Of a stretch of DNA of 43,224 bases, positions 1-9,737 are shown one piece after another. The stretch's first letter is position 1. Every line of letters begins with the position of its first letter. The notes beneath the pieces are model-generated. The model was not told the origin of the DNA, did no database searches, and saw only the letters and a program-made list of their open reading frames with translations. A program made the translations under genes and the position numbers. Source of the stretch: a virus; the IMG/VR virus record IMGVR_UViG_3300035199_001163, positions 1 to 43,224 of that record. One strand, given 5' to 3'.

Positions 1-276
1 ATGCCGCGCGTACCTGATATTGACCACACCGAGCAGGATCTCCTGCGCCTGGACGTCGACCTGCTGGTGCGCCAGTACCGCAACCGGCACAGCAATCCGC
101 TGACCCGGGAACAGCGGCAGGCTTGGGCGGCCGAGGCGGCGGACTTGCTGGAGGCACTGATCTCGGTTACGCGCGGGCCCGACGAATCGCTGGCGCGGGA
201 TCGGTTCCTGCAGGTCGTCCTGCGGTGGAATGCGGATATGGCGGCTGGAACGCGGCCGGTGACGGCGAAGACGTGA
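1..276 (+). CDS. small hypothetical protein (91 aa) at left edge
   Basis: The ORF opens with ATG on the first base of the window, so its promoter and ribosome site cannot be seen and the true start could lie upstream. The product is short and charged (many Arg, Asp, Glu) and looks helical, with no membrane segment or signal peptide. I do not recognise a family. It is convergent with the LamG tail gene: the two stop codons abut at TGATCA. Its opposite orientation at the end of the tail operon suits a late-end accessory gene or a flanking gene, but that is inference. Confidence 0.5.
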   Translation: MPRVPDIDHTEQDLLRLDVDLLVRQYRNRHSNPLTREQRQAWAAEAADLLEALISVTRGPDESLARDRFLQVVLRWNADMAAGTRPVTAKT

Positions 277-1758
277 TCAGCTCGGCATGTTTCCGGCGAC
301 GTAGTCCTCAGCAAGCTGCCGATCCGCATCGGACAAATGCTCGCCTACGATGATGATGTCGCCAAAGAATCCATTCCAGTAGCGGTCGCTGCCATTGTCG
401 TACCCGATGCGCAACGTCTCCGTGCCCGCAGGATTGAACCCTGTCTGCGTATCCGACCCCACGAGCGAACCATCCTGGTAGAAGTCTTGGTCGCCCTCAC
501 CACCGCGCACCGCCCAGACCGTCCAGTTCTCGAGCGAGTCGTCATTGGCGGGCTCCTCCCACCGAACGGACTCGGAGTTCGTGATGAAGACGAGATCGTC
601 GGAGCCACTCGACAACCAGTAGACCCCCCAATCCTGACCCGGGTGGGTGCCCTGCGAGGCTATCGTCCGGAACCCTGCCGAGTAGCCCGACACATCCTGC
701 AGGTTGACTGCCGCAATCAGCGACACGTCCGACGCCGACCCAATGATTGCTGCGGTCTCTAAGAAGTCGTCCACGCTCTCCAGCCAGTGATGCGTGCCGT
801 CGGTGCGGTAGGTCATGCGGCGCGCGGCTGTGCTCTGCGTTAGATGGTTGCCGTTGCCGCTCTTGTCTTCTACACGCGCAACAGGGTCGCCGTCCGCCGC
901 TACGGGCGTCGTGCCCGCCGCATCCTGGAACAGGGTGGATAGATCGCTCGGGCTGTACCACGCGCCCTCCTGCGCCCCGGCAAACAGATACGCCGGATTC
1001 CAATCCGGGCCACCGCCGGTACCGACGTCGTAGTGCGTCTGTGCACGCGAAAGCGATAGCTCGTGGTTGTAGATCGCGGCCTCGTCGACACGGCCATTGA
1101 AGAAGTCGCCATTGTCACCGGCGGCGATCCGCCCTTCCGTCGATGTGAAGTCAACAGAGCTGGCGGACCCGGACGAGGACAGGGTGCTATCGACGCCGTT
1201 GATGTAGATCGAGACGTCATTGATGCCACGTGCCACAGCGACGACGTGGTTCGGCTCGCCTACAACTAGCGCCCTGTCAGTCGTCGTGTGCGATCTACGC
1301 CCGAACGCGGAGGTATCGGTGTTGTTACCGAACCGCAGTGACACGGTTCTGCTGGGCGTGACCTGCAGCGCAGCTCCGCCATATGTGCTCGCCTGCCAAT
1401 TGGTATCCAGGAACGTCCAGAAGGACTCGAAGTCTCCTGGCTCCACCCACGCTTCCAGGGTGAATGGGAACGTCAGCGATAGCGCGCTGAAATTGGCGTA
1501 TTCGGTCGATCCGTCGAAATTGACGGAGTTCCTCGTGGTGATGAGCGGATCCGCACCGAGGCCGGGTGCATTGACGTACGACGCATTATTACCGTTGCCG
1601 GATGCGTCCTGTGCCAACGTCCCCGACAATTCGTCCAGCCGCCAGTACGCCTCCGGCGAATCCGCGTCCACCTCGTCGCTGTACGAATCGCTCGGTGTGG
1701 GCGCCCCACCCCCACCTGATGAGCCACCAGCCAGCAGGAATCTGCGCGCGATGCTCAC
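277..1758 (-). CDS. tail-associated protein with two LamG/concanavalin-like domains
   Basis: A 493-residue product starting at GTG, with the GTG sharing bases with the upstream TGA (GTGA). Residues of about 30-245 and 255-490 each read as a LamG-type jelly roll. Both carry the D-x-SGNGN signature, the first also has a VNFDGSTEY strand and IYINGV, and the second has FYQDGSLVG. Such domains bind glycans, and as the last gene of the tail operon it probably forms a fibre or tip decoration that touches the host surface. No chaperone or peptidase domain is visible. It does not carry the DGR variable repeat. Confidence 0.75.
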   Translation of the reverse strand: MSIARRFLLAGGSSGGGGAPTPSDSYSDEVDADSPEAYWRLDELSGTLAQDASGNGNNASYVNAPGLGADPLITTRNSVNFDGSTEYANFSALSLTFPFTLEAWVEPGDFESFWTFLDTNWQASTYGGAALQVTPSRTVSLRFGNNTDTSAFGRRSHTTTDRALVVGEPNHVVAVARGINDVSIYINGVDSTLSSSGSASSVDFTSTEGRIAAGDNGDFFNGRVDEAAIYNHELSLSRAQTHYDVGTGGGPDWNPAYLFAGAQEGAWYSPSDLSTLFQDAAGTTPVAADGDPVARVEDKSGNGNHLTQSTAARRMTYRTDGTHHWLESVDDFLETAAIIGSASDVSLIAAVNLQDVSGYSAGFRTIASQGTHPGQDWGVYWLSSGSDDLVFITNSESVRWEEPANDDSLENWTVWAVRGGEGDQDFYQDGSLVGSDTQTGFNPAGTETLRIGYDNGSDRYWNGFFGDIIIVGEHLSDADRQLAEDYVAGNMPS

Positions 1759-2399
1759 AGCCCCTCCACGGCCCGCGCACCGATGATGCGGGCGGTCCCT
1801 ACGCCGGCGAACACGTAGAGGTCCGTACCGCCCGGCGTCGGTTCGGTAGACGGCGACCCCTTAACGGAAACCGGCCAGGTGATAAGCGCCGCAGGTGATC
1901 CCGCGTTTTCCGTGATCTCCATGCTCCACCCCAGAGCGAGACCAGACGCCGGCAACCCCGTGAACGAAAACGTCGTGTCCGCCGTGAGGGTGCAGGTGAT
2001 GTAGGTGCCAAGCCGGAGATCTACAGCGACGGATCCACTAACATTGCCGATATCCTGCACGGTTTCAGCGGGCGACAACGCCACCCAATTGCCATTGACT
2101 TTGCGGACCTCCGCATCCTCGTCCACGACCGGCACCGTCATGCCGTTGGGCGGCGTATAGCCGTACCACCCACCGTTCGACCGGAACGCGATGTCACCCG
2201 CGCTGAAATCGTCCCAGGCGCCGGTCGCCGAATCGACGATGTACGTATCCCCGTCGCTCGGCGAGCCGGGCGGGCCGCCGTTGCTGCGCGACAGGACCCG
2301 CACGCCGCTCTCCAGCCAGCGCAGGCCGAGGTTGTGCGTGACGTGCTTGCTGCCCTGAGACTGGCTGATCTCCGGGATATCGAGGACGGACGTGCTCAT
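1755..2399 (-). CDS. DUF2793-type phage tail protein
   Basis: A 214-residue product whose ATG overlaps the stop of the J-like gene (ATGA). It has the DUF2793 pattern: a conserved region (about 40-110) with GDTYIVDSATGAWDDFSAGDIA, a tryptophan-rich GGWYGY turn, then EVRKVNGNWVAL. The C-terminal half is beta-rich. The family sits next to the tail-tip gene in siphoviruses and gene-transfer-agent-like tails, and is thought to be part of the tip or a short fibre; its biochemical role is not known. The chosen start follows from the 4-base overlap, since longer in-frame ORFs would run deep into the J-like gene. Confidence 0.7.
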   Translation of the reverse strand: MSTSVLDIPEISQSQGSKHVTHNLGLRWLESGVRVLSRSNGGPPGSPSDGDTYIVDSATGAWDDFSAGDIAFRSNGGWYGYTPPNGMTVPVVDEDAEVRKVNGNWVALSPAETVQDIGNVSGSVAVDLRLGTYITCTLTADTTFSFTGLPASGLALGWSMEITENAGSPAALITWPVSVKGSPSTEPTPGGTDLYVFAGVGTARIIGARAVEGL

Positions 2400-5300
2400 A
2401 CGGTGATCTCCACAGCCAGCGGGTCGGAGGCATAACCCCTTCCGACCACATCGCTGATCTGGTAGGCGGTGATGGTGATGTCGTGGGTGCCCGGGTCGAA
2501 GTCCTCGGCCATCTGGGCGCTGGTGTAGTTCGCGCTCTCGCTGGTGGCGCTGATCGTCCGCACCACCGTCCCGCTGTCGTCGGCAATATCGAACTCGATC
2601 TGCAGAGAGGATTCGTTCAGAGCTACGTCCGCGCCGTCGCGCCACTCGCCGCCGTAGCGGGTGCGGCGAATGCACTCGATGGCCAGGTCGCCGTCATGCA
2701 CCGCGCGAAGGTGGACCGGGGAATAAGGTTTAAGTGCGACGCCCTCGAGCTCGGCGGGGAGCACGTCCGCGTTCTCCGGAACGTTGCCGTTTGACACGGC
2801 ACGGTAGTAGAGCGTGTTGCCGATATCGTTCTCATCGATCTGCTCGCGGACCACGCGGCTGTCGACCAGCACGAAATCGTCGCCATCCTCGTGCAGGTCC
2901 ATCGCCCATTCGGTGCCCCACCGGCCGCGCAGCAGGTTGCTGACCTCGTATTCACCACCGCCCTGATCGGCCGCGTCGGCGAAATTGAGCAGCTCCCACC
3001 GGCCCGGCTTGCCATAGGCCGCCAGGTTGCCGTTCTGCAGCACATCATCCTCCGGCAGGCCGGCAAGCGTGCCGTTGCGCATGTCGACGGTGATGACCGT
3101 GCCGCGGTCCCACACGTCCGGGTTGCTGGCCGCGACAGCGGTCGAGACCACACCGTTGACCGCGCGCTGACCCAGAAAAGCCAGCGGCTCGTATTGCGAG
3201 GCATTGCGCGATAGCTGGACAGAGGCATAGGACCAGCCGGCATAGAACGCCCGCGCACCCAGCTCCACGCCGGCGCTGTCGTTCTGCCGGCTCCTGGCCG
3301 GCAGCTCCAGCAGCATCAGCTGCGTCGGCCCCGCCAGCGGAACAGCCTGGCCGGCCTCGGGTGTGTCGCCCCCCACGGCCGCAGATTCGTAGATGCTGGC
3401 GTCATCGCGCAGCGCGCGCACATTCAGCACGCCGGGCAGCCGGTAGTTGATCTCGACCACCCGCACCCGGCGCGTCACGCCCGAGATCTGCAGATTCACC
3501 GCATCGCCCGGGTCGAGATAGATGTAACTCAGCGGCAGCGAGAACTGCAGCTCATTGCGGGACCAGTAAGCCTCGTGCGCGATGATGTCCGCGATCTGCG
3601 CGGCCTCGGTGTTGCCCAGGGCGCCGGCATATTCGATATCGGTCGAGGCCTCGGACTGGATTTCGATGCGCTGATAGAGCTGCTGCGCCCGCTCATAGGC
3701 GTTGCCGGCGTCCTTGTAGTGGACGCGCACCGTCTTCGGCAGCTCGCGACCGGCGCCCCGCTCCAGCGCATAGACCGGCGGCCTCTGGCTCCCCTCCGTG
3801 TGCGCCGCCAGATCCTCCTCGGTGATCGTCGCCACGGGCTCCGACCCACGCAGCGGGAACCGCAGCTTGCCGCCGCTCTCCACCGCATCGAAGAAGTGCG
3901 CAGCGCGCAGCGGGTCGATGGCCTGGCGCCCGCTCATCTGGCGGGTGATCGAGTAGCCGTGGATCGTCTTGGTCAGCTCGGTGACGTCGATATCCGACGT
4001 GGCGAGCCCGTTCTCCTCGCAGATCGCGGACACCACCGAGCCGAGGGTGATCTCGCCCGGCCCGCAGACCGGGCATGTGAACAACCCGCCCGACGTGAGC
4101 ATCGCGCCGGGGATCGAAACGGGATGCACGGCTTTGCCGAATCCGGCATCGATCGAGTCATAGGCGAGGACGTCGTAGGTGTCGTCGTCGTGCAGATCAA
4201 GGACGCGATACCGCCCCTGTGTCGTCTGCTCCGCGATCATGGTGCAAGCGCCCTCGCGCGCCATCCAAGGGCGATTTATCGCCGGGATGCCGGTCCAATG
4301 GTGGACCTGGCTGCCGCTCTGCCGATCGTAGGCGTAGATCTGCTTCTCCGTGGTGCCGTCCGGCCCCACCAGCGCGTAGTAGTAGCGCTCGTCGAATGCG
4401 ACGTTCCACACCAGGTCGTCGCCGGTATACGAGTGCGACCGAATCGGTGTGCTCCCCCCGAACGTCACCACGTAGAGGGTGTTCTCGGGGTTCTGCGCTC
4501 CCGATCCCGGGATGAGGTAGATGGTGTTGGGGGCCTCCGGATCCTCGGCCGCGAACGCCACCTGCGTGCTGCCTGCAGGGCCGAGGAATCCGAGTCGCGC
4601 GCCCTCGATCTCCAGCGACTCGCCAACGTTCGGGAAATAATCGAGCCAGGCCAAGTACACCGTGCTGCTGTCGTTGATACCCGGCAGGGTCACGCCGCAC
4701 GAAAAATTGATCCGCCCAATCGCCGCGCCAGGTCGGTTCGTAATCGGCCGCAGGATCGTAACGACGAACGTCCGCGTCTCGCCGGGATCGCAGAACTTCT
4801 CCTCGAACTGGTAGACGTCGTGCCCGCGCGTCAGGACGTTGCCCTCCAGGCCAACCGTGACCGTCTCGACAATGAGCCGCCCCGAGTCCTCCTGCGAGCG
4901 CTGCGCCTCCGACAGCCGAAACACGCTGTCCCGGCTGGTGACCGGGTAGGAGTCCGATAGATCCGGCCAGTCGCTGATCGGGAACTCCAGCACCTCGTCT
5001 TCGCCGGTTCCGACCACTTCGGCCGTGATATTCGGCAGACGGTTGCCGAACTGCGCCAAGGGAAGGTCGCGGAAAACGATGTAGGCGATGCCGCGATAGG
5101 CCGGCGTCAGGCTCTCGCCGACGTCCGCCTGGATCGTCGGATCCGGCTCCTGATCCTCCGTCCCGAGATACAGCGTCACGCCCTCTTTCAACTTCAACGA
5201 CGCGGCCACCTCTTCCAGGCTGCTCTCATCGTCCACGCTGTAGAACAGTTCCGAGTTCAGCCACAGCTTGCGGATGCCGCAGATGGGGCCGCGGCCCAGC

Positions 5301-5623
5301 GCCATGGCGAAGGTCGCATAGGCCTCCTGCGGTCCGGGCGCCTTGCCCCCGCCGCCCTTGCCGCCGCCTTCCTCAACGCGCACGTCGCCGCCCCAGATCA
5401 GCTGCGTGGCCACCCGATCGCGGCCGTAGGTCCGGATGATCGGCGCGCCGAAGCTGGCGCCGTTGAATATCGAGTCATCGATCCCCGGCCCGCCCGGCGG
5501 CGTCTCCGGGAACAGACCCTGCCCGAGCGCGCTGCCGATCGTGAAACCCAGCGCCGGGTTGCCGAAGAACGCGCCGACGGCAAAGCCGCCGACCGTCAGT
5601 ACCGCCTGCCTTGCGTTAGCCAT
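2396..5623 (-). CDS. tail tip host-specificity protein (J-like / GTA gp15-like)
   Basis: The largest gene in the window, 1075 residues. The N-terminus has a glycine- and alanine-rich hydrophobic stretch (about 8-38), followed by the FNGASFGAPIIRTYGRDR segment typical of this family and a Gly/Lys linker. The middle contains the beta-rich hub region, including TARVRVVEINY-like strands near the centre, and the C-terminal part has fibronectin-like strands. It follows DUF2460, DUF2163 and NlpC/P60 genes, the tail-tip order seen in gene transfer agents and related siphoviruses, where this protein closes the tail and contacts the receptor. Its start overlaps the end of the peptidase gene. Confidence 0.85.
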   Translation of the reverse strand: MANARQAVLTVGGFAVGAFFGNPALGFTIGSALGQGLFPETPPGGPGIDDSIFNGASFGAPIIRTYGRDRVATQLIWGGDVRVEEGGGKGGGGKAPGPQEAYATFAMALGRGPICGIRKLWLNSELFYSVDDESSLEEVAASLKLKEGVTLYLGTEDQEPDPTIQADVGESLTPAYRGIAYIVFRDLPLAQFGNRLPNITAEVVGTGEDEVLEFPISDWPDLSDSYPVTSRDSVFRLSEAQRSQEDSGRLIVETVTVGLEGNVLTRGHDVYQFEEKFCDPGETRTFVVTILRPITNRPGAAIGRINFSCGVTLPGINDSSTVYLAWLDYFPNVGESLEIEGARLGFLGPAGSTQVAFAAEDPEAPNTIYLIPGSGAQNPENTLYVVTFGGSTPIRSHSYTGDDLVWNVAFDERYYYALVGPDGTTEKQIYAYDRQSGSQVHHWTGIPAINRPWMAREGACTMIAEQTTQGRYRVLDLHDDDTYDVLAYDSIDAGFGKAVHPVSIPGAMLTSGGLFTCPVCGPGEITLGSVVSAICEENGLATSDIDVTELTKTIHGYSITRQMSGRQAIDPLRAAHFFDAVESGGKLRFPLRGSEPVATITEEDLAAHTEGSQRPPVYALERGAGRELPKTVRVHYKDAGNAYERAQQLYQRIEIQSEASTDIEYAGALGNTEAAQIADIIAHEAYWSRNELQFSLPLSYIYLDPGDAVNLQISGVTRRVRVVEINYRLPGVLNVRALRDDASIYESAAVGGDTPEAGQAVPLAGPTQLMLLELPARSRQNDSAGVELGARAFYAGWSYASVQLSRNASQYEPLAFLGQRAVNGVVSTAVAASNPDVWDRGTVITVDMRNGTLAGLPEDDVLQNGNLAAYGKPGRWELLNFADAADQGGGEYEVSNLLRGRWGTEWAMDLHEDGDDFVLVDSRVVREQIDENDIGNTLYYRAVSNGNVPENADVLPAELEGVALKPYSPVHLRAVHDGDLAIECIRRTRYGGEWRDGADVALNESSLQIEFDIADDSGTVVRTISATSESANYTSAQMAEDFDPGTHDITITAYQISDVVGRGYASDPLAVEITV

Positions 5624-6038
5624 AGGCCACCCCCGGGATGCGGTACGTGCCCACGGTCAGCCGACGCCAGGCGGCGTCGATGCGGTGCTGCACCACGCGC
5701 GGCCGGCGTGGTGCCCTCGCCCATGCATGGATCATGCTTTCGCCGGCGCAAAATGCGACATGCTGTGGCTCCACCGCGCCGCGGATCAGCATCACGCAGC
5801 CCGGCTCCATGCTGCTGCTGCGCTCCAGGCGTGCGTCGAGCACCGCGACCAGCTCGCGGCCGGAGGGCGTGCGGCGGTACTGCGTCCACCGTTCGCCTGC
5901 GGACATGAGGCCCAGCGGCAGGCAGACCACAATTAACAGGCCGATGCAATCCACGCCGTCACGACTGCGCCCCTGGTGCACCCAGGGCACGCCCACCCAT
6001 TCTCGCGCGGTAGCGATCAGCTGCTCCGAGGCCGTCAT
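5616..6038 (-). CDS. NlpC/P60-family tail peptidase
   Basis: A 140-residue cysteine peptidase of the phage NlpC/P60 type. Cys31 lies in RDGVDCIGLL, the general-base His93 in EPQHVAF, and His104 in SMIHAW could be the third polar residue. It would cut peptidoglycan cross-links during DNA entry, or act in tail-tip assembly. I chose the ATG at 6038 because it overlaps the DUF2163 stop and begins just before the family's conserved A-x-x-WVGVPWVHQG. The product is cytosolic with no signal peptide, as expected for a virion-incorporated peptidase. Confidence 0.85.
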   Translation of the reverse strand: MTASEQLIATAREWVGVPWVHQGRSRDGVDCIGLLIVVCLPLGLMSAGERWTQYRRTPSGRELVAVLDARLERSSSMEPGCVMLIRGAVEPQHVAFCAGESMIHAWARAPRRPRVVQHRIDAAWRRLTVGTYRIPGVAYG

Positions 6039-6910
6039 TCCGGCCCCTTCACCAGCGCGTCGCGGCCCGGGATATCGGGGAAGCCGCGGAAGTTGACGAT
6101 GTTGTTGAACTTGCCGGCGCAGGTCGCGCGCGTCTTGTCGCATCCGGGGTAGATGGAATACTGGTCGCCGGCGGTGATCTCGTAGGACATCGGCTCCGTC
6201 AGCACGAAGGCCTCGCCGTCGAAGCTGCGCACGTCCATGGACAGCCCCTGATTCTCGCCGCTGTCCCAGGTCAGATGCCCGCCGGAGAAGTAGCCGCTGG
6301 CGAAGCCGGTGGTGGAATCGGTGAAGCGCGCGCGCGAACCATCCGATACGGACTCGACGCTGCTGGAAATCGTCAACGCCTCCACGTCCACGCCGCACCG
6401 GCTGTCGCCCAGGTCCGCGTCGCAGGTCGGGCCGTATGTCGGCACCATCGGCTTCTGCAGCGCCTGCGCCAGGCCGCGCAGCTCGGCCTTGTACTGGCCG
6501 TCCGAGTCCTGCTGCAGGATGCCCAGCGTGCCGCGCTGCAGGATGATCTGGCCGTCGTCCGGCGCATCCCACCGGCAGAGGAACAGCAGCACCCCCGCCC
6601 CGTCGAAGCGGCCGCCCTCGGCCTCGGCCGCGTCAATGGACAGCGCCAGCCCGTCCACGTCCAGCCCGCCCGTGACCTCGGAGTTGTCGACCGACATGTC
6701 CCGCGAATAGCGGATATCGCTGGCGGTGATGTTGGACGTGGCCTTGTAGGTGCCGGGAATGTCGAAGTCGCCGGTGGTCAGCACCAGGTCGCGCGTCGCT
6801 TCGGTGCCGCGCAGCGTCGCGCCGTCGCGCCGCTTCAGGTACCAGCACGGCACCATGCGCGTGCCGCCACTGTCCAGGTGCGCCTGCAGCGCGGCCGGGA
6901 TCTGCTTCAC
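6035..6910 (-). CDS. DUF2163 tail assembly protein (TIGR02218 family)
   Basis: A 291-residue product. The N-terminus (IPAALQAHLDSG, CWYLKRRDG) and the Cys-rich C-terminus fit DUF2163, with CDADLGDSRCGVD near 163-175 and YPGCDKTRATCAGKFNN near 255-270. In gene transfer agents and related phages this protein forms the distal hub between the DUF2460 protein and the peptidase, and the cysteines bind a metal cluster. Both flanking genes overlap it by 4 bases. Nothing unusual in length or start. Confidence 0.85.
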   Translation of the reverse strand: MKQIPAALQAHLDSGGTRMVPCWYLKRRDGATLRGTEATRDLVLTTGDFDIPGTYKATSNITASDIRYSRDMSVDNSEVTGGLDVDGLALSIDAAEAEGGRFDGAGVLLFLCRWDAPDDGQIILQRGTLGILQQDSDGQYKAELRGLAQALQKPMVPTYGPTCDADLGDSRCGVDVEALTISSSVESVSDGSRARFTDSTTGFASGYFSGGHLTWDSGENQGLSMDVRSFDGEAFVLTEPMSYEITAGDQYSIYPGCDKTRATCAGKFNNIVNFRGFPDIPGRDALVKGPE

Positions 6911-7536
6911 GAGCGCACCTCCCGCACCGTGACGCTGCCCAGCTGATAGAAACGCTGATTGCCCGCCCCGCGCGTCTCGAAGGCAAGGAAGCGCGCCGGC
7001 AGGCGCTCGACGTCGAAGCGCACATGCACGTCAAACTCGCCGCTGGCGCGCACGTAGGCCGGCGGCGGGCTGCCCAGGATGGTGACGATGCCGGTGGTGT
7101 AGGCCACCGAATAGTCCGCATCCTCCGTCCAGTCCAGCCAGGTCTCGCCGTCGTCGCTGTACTGCAGCGTCAGCGCGCCTTCCACCGGCAGGGTGATCGG
7201 GCAGGCATACGGGTCCAGGCCGGCGCCGTAGGTCTTCGTCAGCTGGATCTGGCTGCCGTCGATGGTCTGTGCTTCGTTCGTGAACTCGTAGTCGTTCCAG
7301 TCCCGATAGCGGAAGGTGTGCTTGCGGCCGCGCGCGCCCGCGACGAAGCCCGCCAGGTAGTCGTAGTCCGCCTTCGTGACGTTGCGCTCGCCCAGCTGCC
7401 AGCTGCCCAGCCAGTCCTGCCAGTTCTCGTTGCGCGTCTCGAAGCCGCCACCGTGCTCGGTGATGCTGGTGTTCCAGCCGCGCCCGCCCTCGGCGCCGTA
7501 GTCGAAACCCATGTCCAGGCGCTTGTCGATGAACAT
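6907..7536 (-). CDS. DUF2460 distal tail protein (TIGR02217 family)
   Basis: A 209-residue product. Diagnostic features are the early GWNTSI segment, the long run RKHTFRYRDWNDYE in the middle, and the FDVHVRFDVERLP strand near the end. The family forms the distal tail ring that joins the tail tube to the tip hub. Its ATG shares one base with the stop of the tape measure gene (TGATG), which suggests coupled translation. Confidence 0.85.
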   Translation of the reverse strand: MFIDKRLDMGFDYGAEGGRGWNTSITEHGGGFETRNENWQDWLGSWQLGERNVTKADYDYLAGFVAGARGRKHTFRYRDWNDYEFTNEAQTIDGSQIQLTKTYGAGLDPYACPITLPVEGALTLQYSDDGETWLDWTEDADYSVAYTTGIVTILGSPPPAYVRASGEFDVHVRFDVERLPARFLAFETRGAGNQRFYQLGSVTVREVRS

Positions 7537-9737
7537 CAGCGGTTCCTCTGCAGCGCCCGGCTGACGGCCGCACCGATGCTGGCCTCAACCTCGCTGCGGT
7601 GCCGGCGGAAGCTCTCGGCATCCGGCGTGGAGATGGGCACGGTCACCTGCACGGGCCCCATGCCGCGTTCGTATTCGCGCGTCTGCTCACGGCTGAGCAC
7701 GCGCTCGCCCTTCAGGCCGATGAAGGGCACCTCGCCCGGCGCCAGGCCGAGCCGCCCGCCGGTATGAAGGCGCGGCGCGCCCGCCCAGGCCAGGGGGGAT
7801 ACCGTCTTGCCCGATGTCGCTTGGCCGATGACCGCACCGGTATGGCCCGTACCGGCGAACAGCCCGGACACGAAGTCCACGCCCGCGCCAACCAGCCCGC
7901 CGCCGCCACCCTGCCCACCGCCGGTAATACCCTCGAGGATCTGCGCCGCGGCCGCTTCGGCAGCCATGCGCTGCAGCGTGCGCGCGAAGCTCTGGAACAT
8001 GCCTTCCAGGCCTTCTTCGAAGGGGTCGAAGAGGAAGTCCGCCAGGGCGCTCTCCATGTTGCGCGCGGCCTGCACGAAGAACTCGCTGGCGTCGTCGGTC
8101 GCGTCGCGCATGTCGTACAGCTCGCCGGCCAGGCGGCGCACGGCTTCGCGCTGCTGGTCGGTCGCCTCGACGCTGAGCTTGCTGACGGCGATGGCCTGCA
8201 CGCGCTCGCGCTCGGTCATCTGCTGGAGTTCGATCTCGCGCTGCATGTCGGCGATCAGGTCGCGGTTCGCCGCACGCATCTCGGCGATCTCGTTCGTGCG
8301 CTCGCGCTGCGCCTCGGCGGCCTTCTCGGCGGCCTCCGCGCGCTCTTCCTCGGCTTCCTGCGCGGCCTGCTTGGCGTCGACTTCCGCCAGTAGCTCGCGC
8401 GCCAGGCGCATCGTGCTCTCGCTGGCGCCGAGCTGCTCCAGCTTGTAGAGCTCCGTGGCCTGCGCCGCCTCGCCGGTTGTGGCCGCCTGCTCGCGCAGCT
8501 TCTCGATGATGCGCGCGATGGACTGCTCGCGGTTCTCGGCACTCCCGCCGCCGCTGGTATCCGGCAGCGAGAGATCCGGCCGCTCGGGCGGGTCCGGCGT
8601 CTCCACGCCGCCACCGCCATCGATGCGCCGCTGCGCCGCACGCGAGCCCTCCTGCGCCAGCTGCAGGCGCTGCTGGTAGAGCTGACGCAGCTGGTCCGTC
8701 AGCTCGTCCTCGTCTTCCTGCGAGAAGCCCATGCGCGCAGCGGCTTCGCTGTCGCTGCGCAGCAGCCGCAGGCGCCGCTCCACCTTCGCGATCTGCTTGT
8801 CCAGCCGCTCGATCGAGTCGGTGGAGCCGTGGATGAACTCGCCGAAGGCCTCGCCCAGCGCGGTGCCCGCCTGGCCGGCGAAGGAGACAATGTTGACCAG
8901 CCAGCCGGCGATGCTGCTCAGCCCGGAGACCAGGCCGCTGATGCCGTCGCGCACGCGCGGGCTGTTGATGGTGTCCGCCAGGTCCTCGAACTGCCCGGCG
9001 TTCTCGGCGATCGCGCGCGTGAAGGCGGCGTCGAAGACGTTGCGCAGCTCGCGGAAGGCGTCCGCCGCATCGGCCGCGTCGTCGATCGCTTCGTCACCCA
9101 GCACCGCACCGGCTTCGTGGGCCTTCTGGCGCAGCCGGTCGAAGCCCTCCGCACCGTCGATCAGGAAGGGCAGCAAACGGCGGCCCAGGTCGTCGCCGAA
9201 GATGCGCACGGCCGCGGCGTTGCGGCGGGTCGGGTCCTCCACCTTCGAGAGCCGATCCACGAACAGCTCGAAGAGCTCCGCCGGCCGCTTGCCCCGCAGG
9301 TCCTCCACCTCGATGCCAACCAGGCGGAAGTCGTCGACGAAGGACTGCATGCCGTCCTTGGCATCCTGCGAGCGGTCGGCCAGCGTGTTGAGCGCGTCCG
9401 ATACGTCGTTGCTTTCCAGCCCGAACTCGCGGAAAACGAAGTTCAGCTCCTGGATGGACTGCGCATCCTCGCCCAGCGAGCGCGCCGTGCGGCGCACCTC
9501 CTCCAGCTCCCGCGTCACGCGCTGGGCGCCGTTGGCAATGGCCGCGAAGGACAGTGCCCCGGCAAGGCCGGACAGCGCGAAGCGCACATCGAAGATGTTG
9601 CGCGTGATGCCGGCGAAGGTGCGCCGGCCGCTCTCGCGCAGCTTCTGGAACTGCCCGGTCGCCTCGCGCCGCGCGCGCGCCAGGCCCTCGGCGTTGCCGA
9701 GGATGTTGACGATGTAGTCGGTCTTGCTATTCGCCAT
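7536..9737 (-). CDS. tail tape measure protein
   Basis: A 733-residue product. The N-terminus (MANSKTDYIVNILGNAEG) leads into an alpha-helical region with a hydrophobic segment near 55-70. A long charged coiled coil rich in Ala, Glu and Arg runs from about 400 to 560, followed by a Gly-rich hydrophobic patch near 600-640 and a polar C-terminus. Tape measure proteins fix tail length at roughly 0.15 nm per residue, so a tail near 110 nm is expected (inference). It follows the G/GT chaperone pair, as is standard, and its ATG lies inside the end of the GT reading frame. Confidence 0.85.
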   Translation of the reverse strand: MANSKTDYIVNILGNAEGLARARREATGQFQKLRESGRRTFAGITRNIFDVRFALSGLAGALSFAAIANGAQRVTRELEEVRRTARSLGEDAQSIQELNFVFREFGLESNDVSDALNTLADRSQDAKDGMQSFVDDFRLVGIEVEDLRGKRPAELFELFVDRLSKVEDPTRRNAAAVRIFGDDLGRRLLPFLIDGAEGFDRLRQKAHEAGAVLGDEAIDDAADAADAFRELRNVFDAAFTRAIAENAGQFEDLADTINSPRVRDGISGLVSGLSSIAGWLVNIVSFAGQAGTALGEAFGEFIHGSTDSIERLDKQIAKVERRLRLLRSDSEAAARMGFSQEDEDELTDQLRQLYQQRLQLAQEGSRAAQRRIDGGGGVETPDPPERPDLSLPDTSGGGSAENREQSIARIIEKLREQAATTGEAAQATELYKLEQLGASESTMRLARELLAEVDAKQAAQEAEEERAEAAEKAAEAQRERTNEIAEMRAANRDLIADMQREIELQQMTERERVQAIAVSKLSVEATDQQREAVRRLAGELYDMRDATDDASEFFVQAARNMESALADFLFDPFEEGLEGMFQSFARTLQRMAAEAAAAQILEGITGGGQGGGGGLVGAGVDFVSGLFAGTGHTGAVIGQATSGKTVSPLAWAGAPRLHTGGRLGLAPGEVPFIGLKGERVLSREQTREYERGMGPVQVTVPISTPDAESFRRHRSEVEASIGAAVSRALQRNR

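Noticed and set aside
277-1758. LamG tail protein as a second DGR target
   Set aside because: No stretch matching TR was found in it; its C-terminus has LamG, not C-type lectin or DUF1566, features.
3575-4960. 461-residue plus-strand ORF opposite the J-like gene
   Set aside because: Arg/Leu-rich antisense reading of a conserved tail gene.
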